From positions 3,287,025-3,351,024 of the forward strand of contig NC_012669.1 in NCBI RefSeq assembly GCF_000023105.1: 64,000 nt of DNA, written 5' to 3'. The stretch's first letter is position 1. Every line of letters starts with the position of its first letter. Both the position numbers and the translations under genes were made by a program. This document shows, piece after piece, positions 8,925 to 18,140 of this stretch. The notes under the pieces were generated by a model. That model ran no database searches and was not told where the DNA came from. It was given only the letters and a program-made list of their open reading frames with translations. Origin of the DNA: Beutenbergia cavernae DSM 12333. GTDB taxonomy: Bacteria > Actinomycetota > Actinomycetes > Actinomycetales > Beutenbergiaceae.

Positions 8925-9692
8925 GTGACGCGTGAGGTCGAGGTCCGGCTCCCGGGCGGCAACGTGGGCGGCGCCGTGCGCGTGGGTGACACCGTGCGCC
9001 GGCCGACCGGCCCGTGGACGCCGGCCGTCCACGCGCTGCTCGACCACCTGGCGTCGCGCGGCCTGCGCGCCGTCCCGCGTACTCACGGCTACGATCACGC
9101 CGGCCGCGAGGTCCTCGACTACCTCCCCGGCGAGGTCATCGACGTCGACTCCGAGGTGCTGACGAACGCTCGCCTCGCCTCGGCCGCACGGTGGCTGCGC
9201 GACTACCACGCCGCCGTCGGCGACTTCCGGCCCGGCACCCTCCGCTGGCGCTTCGGGACGCTCCCGCTGGACGACGGCGAGATCGTCTGTCATCACGACG
9301 TCGCGCCGTACAACATGGCGTTCGACTGCGACGAGCTGGCCGGGGTCTTCGACTGGGACGTCGCCGGGCCGGGCCGGCCGATCGACGACCTCGGGTTCCT
9401 CGCCTGGAACGGCGTGCCGCTCTTCCGTGAGGTGCCGGGATGGACGGCCGACGACGTCGCCGCCCGGTTGCGTCTGCTGGCCGGTGCCTACGGGGACGGA
9501 CCGTCACCGCTGGCGATCGCGGAGCACGCCGTCGCCCGGATGCGTGCAGCGACCGACCGCATCGAGGCCGGTCAACGCGCCGGCGATCCCGGGATGCTGC
9601 GCCTCGGCGAGATCGGCGAGCCGGCGGCCACGCGAGCCCGGATCGCCGCGTTCGCGACGCGACTGCCCGCCGTCGCCGCCGCCCTCCGCTGA
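8925..9692 (+). CDS. Aminoglycoside-phosphotransferase-like kinase (APH family)
   Basis: Small-molecule kinase fold. Catalytic loop HHDVAPYNMAF (Brenner-type HxDxxxxN) near residue 125 and metal-binding FDWDVAGPG 16 residues later; the N-terminal part VTREVEVRLPGGNVGGAVRVGDTVRRP resembles the degenerate nucleotide loop of APH proteins that have a HAD-like choline/aminoglycoside kinase fold. 255 aa. GTG start with few ribosome-site features because a repeat array abuts it. Substrate unknown; members of this branch are rarely true resistance enzymes. Confidence 0.82.
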   Translation: MTREVEVRLPGGNVGGAVRVGDTVRRPTGPWTPAVHALLDHLASRGLRAVPRTHGYDHAGREVLDYLPGEVIDVDSEVLTNARLASAARWLRDYHAAVGDFRPGTLRWRFGTLPLDDGEIVCHHDVAPYNMAFDCDELAGVFDWDVAGPGRPIDDLGFLAWNGVPLFREVPGWTADDVAARLRLLAGAYGDGPSPLAIAEHAVARMRAATDRIEAGQRAGDPGMLRLGEIGEPAATRARIAAFATRLPAVAAALR

Positions 9693-9702
9693 CCGCCCGG
9701 CG

Positions 9703-10872
9703 TCAGCGCAGCCGCGCCTCACGCCGCTCGAGCTTCTCGATCCGCCGCCGCACCCGCCGCAGGCGTCGCTCGCGCCATGCTCCGATCCACCCGCCCCAGT
9801 AGTGGTCCGACTCCGGCTCGGGCTCCTTCGCCTCGGCGAACTGGACGACGCCGGTGCGTTCGTCGTGCTCCCAGTCGAGCGTGGCCGGCGTGGTGACCGT
9901 CACGTAGTTCGGCGACTCCTTGAGGTGCAGGCGCTCCTGCGGCGGTGCCGGCGGCACCGCGGGCGGGTTCGCCGTCCACGCGGCGACGTAGAGCGTCACG
10001 CGGGCCACGAGGTTCACCCAGAGCAGCAGCGTGACGAGCGCGGCGAACGACGCGAGCAACGGGTTCGCCGTCGCCCCGCCGACGAGCGCCGTGCCGAGGA
10101 ACCGGATGACGCCGGAGGCCAGCGCCCCGATCGAGGCACCGACGAGCAGGTCCCGGCGTGGGGGCCGGGCGCCCGCGAGGACGCGGATGAGCATGACGAA
10201 GATGGACGCGTCGACGACGAACGCCAGCAGATAGCCGAGCGCCCGGACGAGGACGGCCCCGACGCTCGAGTCGAGTCCCAGCGTGTCGACGACCCATGAC
10301 CCCGCCACCCCGGCGGCGATCCCGAGCGCCGCGGTGACGACGACGGAGAGTGCGAGGACCACGAACCCCACCAGGTCGCGCACGCGGGCGAGGATCGCGT
10401 TGCCCGGGGCGGTGGCGAGGCCGAACATCGCGCGGATGGACGTGCCGAGCGCACCCATCACGGCCAGGGCCGACAAGAGCAGGACGACGCCGGCCACGAC
10501 GCCTGCGACGCCGACCCCCGGGTTCGACACGAGCTGCTCCGGCTCGAGGAGACCGCCGGAGCTGTCGCCCGTGTCCACGATGCCCGGCAGAGCCCGGTCC
10601 AGGGCGTCGAGCACCGCCTGGAAGAGCTCGTCGTCGTCGCCCAGGAGCCCGACGAACACGGTGAACCCGATCGTCAGGGCGGAGAAGATGGAGAAGAGCC
10701 CTGCGTAGGCGATCCCGCCGGCGAGCAGCCCACCCTTCGCCGCGCCGTAGCGCGCGAGCGTCCGACCGGCGCGCGTGCCCTGGAACCAGGCGACGAGCGC
10801 CTGGACCCGGTCGACCAGGCCCGCCGGGCCGGAGCGCCGGGCGGGAGGTGTCGCATCGGCCGAGGTGGTCAC
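9703..10872 (-). CDS. YihY/virulence factor BrkB family membrane protein
   Basis: Inner-membrane protein of unknown function formerly called ribonuclease BN. About six hydrophobic segments between residues 40 and 300, including the family stretch LARYGAAKGGLLAGGIAYAG near the N-terminus, which precedes the first helix. The C-terminal 90 residues are cytoplasmic and end in a basic RRLRRVRRRIEKLERREARLR tail likely to form a coiled coil. GTG start giving MTTSADATPP chosen over an upstream reading with Arg/Cys-rich nonsense. 389 aa. Downstream of the 2'-5' RNA ligase gene in the trpS direction. Confidence 0.9.
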   Translation of the reverse strand: MTTSADATPPARRSGPAGLVDRVQALVAWFQGTRAGRTLARYGAAKGGLLAGGIAYAGLFSIFSALTIGFTVFVGLLGDDDELFQAVLDALDRALPGIVDTGDSSGGLLEPEQLVSNPGVGVAGVVAGVVLLLSALAVMGALGTSIRAMFGLATAPGNAILARVRDLVGFVVLALSVVVTAALGIAAGVAGSWVVDTLGLDSSVGAVLVRALGYLLAFVVDASIFVMLIRVLAGARPPRRDLLVGASIGALASGVIRFLGTALVGGATANPLLASFAALVTLLLWVNLVARVTLYVAAWTANPPAVPPAPPQERLHLKESPNYVTVTTPATLDWEHDERTGVVQFAEAKEPEPESDHYWGGWIGAWRERRLRRVRRRIEKLERREARLR

Positions 10873-10933
10873 CGAACCACCTTGCCGCGCTCCGCCCGCG
10901 GGCGCGCGTCGGCGACCCGGGTGCTGGCCTGGG

Positions 10934-11503
10934 TCAGGCGATGGCCTGGTGCGACCGCAGGGCGAACGCCTGCAGCACCCGCCACACGCCGTCGGCGCAC
11001 AGCTCGAACAGCGCGAACTCGCCGACACCGAACGTCGCGGAGAAGTCGGCGAGCTCGGTCTCGGCCCGGTCGAGCACGCCGGCCGGGAGGTCGTGCGCGA
11101 CCGTTACGTGCGGGTGGTAGTCGAAGCGGAGCTCCTGCTCGAGGGGTCCGGTGCGGACCGCCTCCTGAAGCTCGCGGCACTCCGGCGCGCCGTCGGCCAC
11201 CGACACGAACACCACCTGGGTGACCGGTCGGAAGGTGGACGTCCCGGCGAGCCGCATGACGAACGGCTCCTGCGCGGCAGCGACGCGGTCGAGCTGCTCG
11301 GTGACCGCCGGCAGGACGGCGTCGTCGACCACCGTGGGCGGGAGCAGCGTCACGTGCGGCGGGATGGCGTGCGCCATCGGGTCGCCGAACTCCTCGCGGG
11401 CGGCCGTCAACGGCCCCGCGTACGGCGGCGGGATCTCGACCGCGACCCCGAGGCAGGTCTGCCCCGGTCCAGGCATCGCCATCAGGTCGGCCATCGTGCT
11501 CAT
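10934..11503 (-). CDS. 2'-5' RNA ligase / cyclic phosphodiesterase family protein
   Basis: Two-histidine phosphoesterase fold. Both HxT motifs are visible: PPHVTLLPP near residue 60 and YHPHVTVAH near 140. 189 aa. ATG chosen because AGGAGG lies 10 nt upstream; the longer in-frame start reads through a duplicated 35-bp segment. Lies between trpS and the YihY gene on the same strand, an arrangement common in actinomycetes. RNA substrate is family knowledge; biological role unknown. Confidence 0.88.
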   Translation of the reverse strand: MSTMADLMAMPGPGQTCLGVAVEIPPPYAGPLTAAREEFGDPMAHAIPPHVTLLPPTVVDDAVLPAVTEQLDRVAAAQEPFVMRLAGTSTFRPVTQVVFVSVADGAPECRELQEAVRTGPLEQELRFDYHPHVTVAHDLPAGVLDRAETELADFSATFGVGEFALFELCADGVWRVLQAFALRSHQAIA

Positions 11504-11603
11504 CGGTCGCGATCCTCCTGCGCTCGTCCCTCGCTCCTGGGAGACCACACTGTCCTCGCGCGTCGTCCTCGGTCGCGATCCTCCTGCGCTCGTCCCTCGC
11601 TCC
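11503..11603. repeat. 35-bp direct repeat between trpS and the RNA ligase gene
   Basis: Identical 35-bp segments at 11503-11537 and 11569-11603, separated by 31 bp. On the minus strand each contains CAGGAGGATCGCGACCGA; the ligase-proximal copy supplies that gene's ribosome binding site and the distal copy lies just after the trpS stop. A local duplication is the simplest explanation. Confidence 0.9.
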
Positions 11604-11621
11604 GGAGTCCTCGCTCGGTAC

Positions 11622-12668
<1,047 letters not shown>

Positions 12669-12755
12669 TCAGGTCTGCGGGACCGCTCTCGCACGCCTGT
12701 GGATCCGTCGACGGCCCGGCGACCGTGTGTCTCGTCACCCCACATCACGGCTCAG

Positions 12756-13110
12756 AGGACGAACCACACGGTCCAGCCCGGGCCGAACCCACCCCCCGCA
12801 CCGACCGTGTCGCTAGTCCCGCAATACCCACCGCTCGCAGGACGAACCACACGGTCCAGCCCAACCCGAACCCACCCCCGCACCGACCGTGCCCCTAGTC
12901 CCGCGAAACCGACCGCCCACAGGACGAACCACACAGTCCGGCCCAGGGCAGGACCATCCCCGGCACCGACCGTGCCCCTAGTCCCGCGAAACCCACCGCC
13001 CACAGGACGAACCACACAGTCCAGCCCAACCCGAACCCACCCCCGCACCGACCGTGCCCCTAGTCCCGCGAAACCGACCGCCCACAGGACGAACCACACG
13101 GTCCAGCCCA
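12756..13110. repeat. Degenerate 82/83-bp tandem repeat, five units
   Basis: Each unit begins with the core AGGACGAACCACAC[G/A]GTCC, at 12756, 12839, 12921, 13004 and 13086 (spacings 83, 82, 83, 82). Units also share CACCGACCGTG and CTAGTCCCGC blocks. Spacing alternates and is not a multiple of three throughout, so the long frames across it are artefacts. No gene is supported here. The same core recurs in the 29-bp array downstream. Confidence 0.9.
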
Positions 13111-13322
13111 AGCCGAGCGTCGAAGCAGCTTGTGGAGCATCGGCTACCTCTCCGGCAACCGAACTTCCACGGAGCCCGGGCGGCCAGAGCGCCCGACCAG
13201 GCGATGGGTCGTGTTCGGGGTCGCGCCGACGCGACTCATCGCCTGGTCACGGCGCGACGCGCGACTCATCGCCTGGTCGAGCGCAGCGCTGGATCCGACG
13301 ACCGCACGGTGTAGCCCCACCC
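13111..13322. other. Non-coding spacer between two repeat arrays
   Basis: No supported gene. It holds an 18-bp direct repeat, GCGACTCATCGCCTGGTC, at 13231-13248 and 13261-13278, and a related inverted partial copy GACCAGGCGATGGGTC at 13195-13210. Nothing else is recognisable. Confidence 0.55.
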
Positions 13323-13573
13323 AGGACGAACCACACGGTCGGGCCCCACCCAGGACAAACCACACGGTCGAGCCCCACCCAGGACAAACCACACGGTCGA
13401 GCCCCACCCAGGACAAACCACACGGTCGAGCCCCACCCAGGACAAACCACACGGTCGAGCCCCACCCAGGACAAACCACACGGTCGAGCCCCACCCAGGA
13501 CAAACCACACGGTCGAGCCCTACCCAGGACAAACCACACGGTCGAGCCCCACCCAGCACGAACGACACGGTCG
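13323..13573. repeat. Perfect 29-bp tandem repeat, nine units
   Basis: Units start at 13323, 13352, 13381, 13410, 13439, 13468, 13497, 13526 and 13555 with exact 29-bp spacing; inner units are almost identical and the first and last are diverged (the last has AGCACGAACGACAC). The unit opens with AGGACAAACCACACGGTCGA, nearly the core of the 82-bp array. There are no spacers, so it is not a CRISPR array. Period 29 shifts frame, so it is not coding. A minisatellite or multi-site binding region are the options. Confidence 0.95.
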
Positions 13574-13601
13574 GCGCGGGAAACCGGACGGGCAGCCTTG
13601 A

Positions 13602-13709
13602 GTGGCCGACCGCCCGACGGCGGAGGCGAAGCCGTCAAGCCGCAGCGGAGCTCGCGAGGAACGAGCGAGCGTGAGCGAGGCGAGCCGCCGCCGTCGGGCG
13701 GTCGGCCAC
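13602..13709. repeat. 22-bp perfect inverted repeat with 64-bp loop
   Basis: Arms at 13602-13623 and 13688-13709 are exact complements (GTGGCCGACCGCCCGACGGC plus two bases). The loop itself holds a GCTCGCGAGGAACGAGCGAGC stretch able to fold. Sits between the 29-bp array and deoR. Could act as a bidirectional terminator or be a mobile palindromic repeat; there is no T-run. Confidence 0.75.
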
Positions 13710-13786
13710 GCTGGGCCGCCCTGGGCCGCCCTGGGCCGCCGGGCCGCCGTCGGGCGGTCGGCCACGCTGGGCCGCCCTGGGCCGCC
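13688..13786. repeat. 43-bp direct repeat in the deoR upstream region
   Basis: Copies at 13688-13730 and 13744-13786 are identical; the right arm of the neighbouring inverted repeat is the beginning of each copy. A CTGGGCCGCC decamer is additionally iterated at 13711-13740. Probably replication-slippage duplication of GC-rich DNA about 80 bp before the deoR start. Confidence 0.8.
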
Positions 13787-13868
13787 GGGCCGCCGGGTCG
13801 GCGGGCCGCCGATGTCCGGTCGTGGCCGGTTGTGCGCGGATCCGTGAGGCGCGTGGGAGGATGGCGCC

Positions 13869-14657
13869 GTGACCGACACCCCCCTGCTCGCCGATCAGCG
13901 GCGGGCGCGCATCCTCGCCGAGGTGGCGCGCACCGGGGGCGTCCGGGTCGCGGACCTGGTCGAGGCGCTCGGCGTGTCGGAGATGACCGTGCGTCGGGAC
14001 ATCACGGCGCTCGACCGCGACGGACTCCTCACCCGTGTGCACGGCGGCGCGGTCGACCGCGAGGGCAGCGCGAGCGAGCCGGCGTTCGCCGAGAAGCTCG
14101 CGCGCAGCGCCCCGGCCAAGGCCGCGATCGCCGCGCGCGCTGCCGCGCTCGTCGAGCCCGGCGCCGCCGTCGCCATCTCGGGCGGCACGACGACGATGGC
14201 GCTCGCCAGCGCCGTGGCCGGCCTCGAGCACGCCGCCTCGTTGACGATCCTCACGAACTCCCTGCCCGCGGCGGACGTGCTGCACGCCGCCCCGCGCCGG
14301 CCGACGGTCATCCTCACCGGAGGAGAGCGGACGCCGTCGGACGCGCTCGTCGGTCCCGCTGCCGTCCGGACCTGCGCGGACTTCCACGTGGACGTCCTGT
14401 TCCTCGGCGTCAGCGGGATGGACGGGCGGGCCGGCCTCACGACGCCGAACCTCGCCGAGGCCGAGACGCTCGCCGCCCTGATCGGGTGCGCGCAACGCGT
14501 CGTCGTGCTGGCCGACTCGGCCAAGTGGGGAGTGGTCGGACTGCGGACGCTCGCCCGGTGGGACGCCGTCGACATCCTCGTCACCGACCCCGACCTTCCG
14601 CCGGACGCCCGCGAGGCGCTCGGCGAGACCACCGAGATCCTGGAGGCCACCCCGTGA
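13869..14657 (+). CDS. DeoR/GlpR-family transcriptional repressor of the gal operon
   Basis: N-terminal helix-turn-helix VRVADLVEALGVSEMTVRRD (residues 22-41) with the DeoR signature RVHGGAV, then the sugar-phosphate-sensing DeoRC domain (AAAVISGGTTTMALA-like and NSLP, GGERTPSDALVGP). 262 aa. GTG start with GGGAGG 8 nt upstream. The stop overlaps the galT GTG, so the regulator is co-transcribed with galT and galK and very likely controls them, probably in response to a galactose-pathway sugar phosphate; that role is inferred from context. Confidence 0.92.
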   Translation: MTDTPLLADQRRARILAEVARTGGVRVADLVEALGVSEMTVRRDITALDRDGLLTRVHGGAVDREGSASEPAFAEKLARSAPAKAAIAARAAALVEPGAAVAISGGTTTMALASAVAGLEHAASLTILTNSLPAADVLHAAPRRPTVILTGGERTPSDALVGPAAVRTCADFHVDVLFLGVSGMDGRAGLTTPNLAEAETLAALIGCAQRVVVLADSAKWGVVGLRTLARWDAVDILVTDPDLPPDAREALGETTEILEATP

Positions 14658-15814
14658 CTGCCGCCGTACGCAGGACAGCGACCCGCCTGGCGGACGGTCG
14701 CGACCTCTTCTACTTCGACGACTCCGAGCCGTACGTGTCGGGCGCCGAGACGCGTGAGCTCCACGACCCGCGCCCCCTCCCCGACCGGTTCGACGGCGCC
14801 ACGGCGCCGACCATGCGGTACGACCAGCTGACCGGGGAGTGGATCCCCATGGCGACGCACCGGATGAACCGGACGTTCCTGCCGCCTGCGGGCAGCGACC
14901 CCCTGGCGCCGGCGCGCCCGGGCTCCGACTACACCGACGGCGAGATCCCCGCCACGGACTACGACGTCGTCGTCTTCGAGAACCGTTTCCCGTCGCTGCT
15001 CGCCGTCCCCGGGGAGCCGACGGTCACGACGGCGCTGGACGGCGAGGACATCTGGCCCGTGCGAGCCGCGGACGGGCGGTGCGAGGTCATCTGCTTCACG
15101 CCCGACGCGTCGGCGCGCCTCGCCGACGTCGGGCACCGCCGCATGCGCACGATCATCGAGGCGTGGGCGGACCGGACGGCGGAGCTCGGCGCGCGCGACG
15201 CCGTCGAGCAGGTCTTCTGCTTCGAGAACCGCGGCGAGGCGATCGGCGTCACGCTGCGGCACCCGCACGGGCAGATCTACGCGTACCCGTACCTCACGGC
15301 GCGCACGTCGGCGATGCTGCGTCAGGCGCACGCCTACCGCGAGCGCACCGGGGGCGACCTGCTCGTCGACCTCATGACGGCGGAGGAGCGGTCCGGGCGG
15401 CGGGTCGTGGCGCGCACGGAGCACTGGGTCGCCTACGTTCCCGCGGCCGCCCGCTGGCCGGTGGAGGTGCACCTCGCGCCGCGCGACACCACGCGGCCGA
15501 TCCCTGACCTGCCCGCGCTGACCGACGCCGAGCGCGCGGACCTCGCGATCGTCTACCTCGAGATCCTGCAGCGTCTCGACCGGTACTTCGTGTCGCCGGA
15601 CGGCTCCCCGATCGAGCTGCCCTACATCGCCGCCTGGCACCAGGCGCCTGTGCGTGAGGGCCGCGAGGAGCTGCGGCTGTTCGCGCAGCTGTTCTCGATC
15701 CAGCGCGCGAGCGACAAGCTGAAGTTCCTCGCGGGCTCCGAGTCCGGCATGGGTGCCTGGATCTCCGACACGACGCCCGAGAAGATCGCCGACCGACTGA
15801 ACGAGGTGGCATGA
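14654..15814 (+). CDS. galT: Galactose-1-phosphate uridylyltransferase
   Basis: Leloir enzyme exchanging UMP between UDP-glucose and galactose-1-phosphate. Active-site motif RHPHGQIYAY near residue 203; N-terminal MRYDQLTGEWIPMATHRMNR and VFENRFPSL, C-terminal FLAGSESGMGAW are all family hallmarks. 386 aa. GTG start sits in a GTGA overlap with the regulator's stop; the longer in-frame reading upstream is noise from the GC-rich deoR gene. Overlaps galK by four bases. Confidence 0.97.
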   Translation: MTAAVRRTATRLADGRDLFYFDDSEPYVSGAETRELHDPRPLPDRFDGATAPTMRYDQLTGEWIPMATHRMNRTFLPPAGSDPLAPARPGSDYTDGEIPATDYDVVVFENRFPSLLAVPGEPTVTTALDGEDIWPVRAADGRCEVICFTPDASARLADVGHRRMRTIIEAWADRTAELGARDAVEQVFCFENRGEAIGVTLRHPHGQIYAYPYLTARTSAMLRQAHAYRERTGGDLLVDLMTAEERSGRRVVARTEHWVAYVPAAARWPVEVHLAPRDTTRPIPDLPALTDAERADLAIVYLEILQRLDRYFVSPDGSPIELPYIAAWHQAPVREGREELRLFAQLFSIQRASDKLKFLAGSESGMGAWISDTTPEKIADRLNEVA

Positions 15815-17034
15815 GCAGCACGTCCGGACCCGAGTGGCTCACTGCGTGGAGCGACGACGACGGCGCGGCGCGCGTCGCGTCGTCGTTCGCCTCGGTCGTG
15901 GGGGGCGCCGCCGAGGGCGTGTGGTCGGCGCCCGGCCGGGTCAACCTCATCGGGGAGCACACCGACTACAACGGCGGCCTGTGCCTGCCGATCGCGATCG
16001 AGCACCGCACGTTCGTGGCGCTGCGCCGCCGGGACGACGGCGTGGTCCGGCTCGCGTCGGCGCAGCGTGACGGCGTGTGGGAGGTCGCGCTCGACGGCGT
16101 CGCGCCGGGCACCGTGCACGGCTGGGGAGCGTACGTCGCGGGCGTCGCGTGGGCGCTCGCGGGTGACGGCCACGACGTGCCCGGGTTCGACGCCGTCGTC
16201 GACTCGTGCGTGCCGTTCGGCGCGGGGCTCTCGTCGTCAGCCGCCCTCGAGAGCGCGTTCGCCGTCGCCCTCGACGACCTGCTCGGGCTCGGGCTCGCCG
16301 CCGACGACGCCGGTCGCGCCCGGCTCGCTGCCGCCTGCGTGCGCGCCGAGAACGAGATCGCCGGCGCGCCCACCGGAGGGATGGACCAGGCGGCGTCGCT
16401 CCGCTCCCGCGCCCGCCACGCGCTGCTGCTCGACTGCCTGGACCTGTCCGTGACGCACGTGCCGTACGACGCGTCGTCGGCCGGCCTGGAGCTGCTCGTC
16501 GTCGACACCCGCGCCCCGCACTCCCACGTGGACGGCGAGTACGCGGAGCGCCGGGACGCGACGCACGCGGCCGCGCTGGCGCTCGGCGTCCCGACCCTGC
16601 GGGAGTGGCTCGACGCGGACCGGAGCGTGGACGACGCCGTCGCGGCGCTCCCGGATGCCGTCTCCCGGCGTCGCGTGCGGCACGTGCTCACCGAGATCGG
16701 GCGGACGCGCGACTTCGTGACGGCGCTGACCGGCGGCGACTGGGAGCGGGCCGGCCGACTCATGGATGCCTCCCACGCCTCGCTGCGCGACGACTACGAG
16801 GTCACGGTCCCGGAGCTCGACACGGCAGTCGAGACGGCACGCTCCGAGGGCGCCGTCGGTGCGCGGATGACGGGCGGCGGGTTCGGCGGCTCCGCCATCG
16901 CGCTCGTCCCCGCCGGCACTGCCGGAGCCGTGGCGACGTCGGTCGCGGCGGAGTTCGCGCGGCACGGTTTCGCGCCTCCGGCGTTCCTCACGTCGGACGC
17001 GGCGGCGCCGGCGGCGCGGGTGACGCCCGTCTGA
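15811..17034 (+). CDS. galK: Galactokinase
   Basis: Phosphorylates galactose at C1. GHMP-kinase signature PGRVNLIGEHTDYNGG near residue 45, ATP loop VPFGAGLSSSAALE near 133, and the C-terminal GARMTGGGFGGSAIAL. 407 aa, full length. ATGA overlap with galT; last gene of deoR-galT-galK. No galE or mutarotase is present in the window. Confidence 0.97.
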   Translation: MSSTSGPEWLTAWSDDDGAARVASSFASVVGGAAEGVWSAPGRVNLIGEHTDYNGGLCLPIAIEHRTFVALRRRDDGVVRLASAQRDGVWEVALDGVAPGTVHGWGAYVAGVAWALAGDGHDVPGFDAVVDSCVPFGAGLSSSAALESAFAVALDDLLGLGLAADDAGRARLAAACVRAENEIAGAPTGGMDQAASLRSRARHALLLDCLDLSVTHVPYDASSAGLELLVVDTRAPHSHVDGEYAERRDATHAAALALGVPTLREWLDADRSVDDAVAALPDAVSRRRVRHVLTEIGRTRDFVTALTGGDWERAGRLMDASHASLRDDYEVTVPELDTAVETARSEGAVGARMTGGGFGGSAIALVPAGTAGAVATSVAAEFARHGFAPPAFLTSDAAAPAARVTPV

Positions 17035-17153
17035 CCCGACGTGCCGGGAGAAGCACCCGAAATACGCCCACGGGATGACCCGCGCTCTGCCACGATGGCC
17101 CTACGGTTACTCCGCAACCACCAGCGGACCACGTCCATCGATCAGGGGGCACC

Positions 17154-18140
17154 ATGTCTCGTCGCCGCGCCAGCACCCTCCTCGCACTCGTCGCCGTCGG
17201 CACGTTGACGGCCTGCTCGTCCGGTGGGCCGGGCGGCGGAGGCGGTGGTGACCTCACCTACGAGGACTCGCCACTGGCCGAGATCTTCGCGCAGATCGAC
17301 GACACGGCCGAGCAGTCCCAGGAGGACGCCCAGGCCGAGATGGACGAGCAGAACCGGCAGGTCGAGCAGCTCGTGTCCGCCTGCATGGCGGACGAGGGCT
17401 TCGAGTACATCCCGGTGGACAACTCCGGCACCGTCGTCTTCTCGGACGAGACGGACATCGAGGACATGAACACCGAGGAGTACGTGGCCGAGCACGGCTA
17501 CGGCTTCACGACGTACGAGGAGCAAGAGGCGCCCGCCGAGGACGAGTACGTCGATCCGAACGCCGACTACGTCGCGGCGATGTCCGAGACGGAGCAGGCG
17601 GCGTACTACGAGGCGCTCTGGGGACCCGCCACCACGGAGGAGTACGACGAGGACGAGGAGATCCCGGAGTACGACTGGACGCAGGGCGGCTGCTACGGCG
17701 CCGCCCAGCACGAGGTGTACGAGGGCGAGGACTCCGACAACTACTGGTCGGACCCACAGTTCGAGGAGCTGTTCGAGGAGATGAACGGCCTGTGGGAGGA
17801 CGCGATGTCCGACCCGCGGATCGCCGAGCTGGACGCCGAGTGGGCCTCGTGCATGGCCGACGCCGGGTACGCGGACTTCGCGACATCCCAGGAGGCCCAG
17901 GACAGCATCATGAACGCGCAGAACGCCCTGTGGGAGTCCGGCGAGGAGCCGGACGACGAGGCGATGGCCGAGCTGCGCCAGCAGGAGATCGACACGGCAC
18001 TCGCGGACTTCCGCTGCAAGCAGGACGTCGACTACGAGCAGACCCAGCTCGAGATCCAGTTCGAGCTCGAGCGGGAGTTCGTCGAGGAGCACCAGACGGA
18101 GCTCGACGCGCTCGTCGCCGCGCACGGGCAGGACCAGTGA
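17154..18140 (+). CDS. Acidic Cys-containing lipoprotein heading an export cassette
   Basis: Family not recognised by name. Signal peptide MSRRRASTLLALVAVGTLTACSS with lipid-accepting Cys at 21, then a Gly-rich linker and a strongly acidic, Glu-rich body of 328 aa in total. A motif is repeated: SACMADEGFEY near residue 78 and ASCMADAGYAD near 229, with further Cys in GGCYGA and DFRCKQD, suggesting disulfides and internal duplication. The last 60 residues are predicted helical and charged. GGGGG lies 4-5 nt before the ATG. Overlaps the start of the membrane-fusion gene, so it probably works with that ABC export system as a substrate-binding or cell-wall component. Confidence 0.8.
   Translation: MSRRRASTLLALVAVGTLTACSSGGPGGGGGGDLTYEDSPLAEIFAQIDDTAEQSQEDAQAEMDEQNRQVEQLVSACMADEGFEYIPVDNSGTVVFSDETDIEDMNTEEYVAEHGYGFTTYEEQEAPAEDEYVDPNADYVAAMSETEQAAYYEALWGPATTEEYDEDEEIPEYDWTQGGCYGAAQHEVYEGEDSDNYWSDPQFEELFEEMNGLWEDAMSDPRIAELDAEWASCMADAGYADFATSQEAQDSIMNAQNALWESGEEPDDEAMAELRQQEIDTALADFRCKQDVDYEQTQLEIQFELEREFVEEHQTELDALVAAHGQDQ

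Noticed and set aside
8925-9692. Aminoglycoside resistance gene
   Set aside because: Only the generic APH fold motifs are visible; such chromosomal relatives are numerous and there is no resistance context.
13323-13573. CRISPR array, because of nine evenly spaced near-identical repeats
   Set aside because: Units are 29 bp with no intervening spacers, and no cas genes are in the window.
12752-13638. Repeat-rich proteins in several frames across the tandem arrays
   Set aside because: The 29-bp period shifts frame each unit and all frames stay open only because of GC-rich repeats; no ribosome sites or conserved domains.
13130-14653. Long N-terminal extension of galT back through deoR and the repeats
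   Set aside because: The extension is an out-of-frame Arg/Gly-rich shadow of deoR; the GTG overlapping the deoR stop gives a normal GalT.
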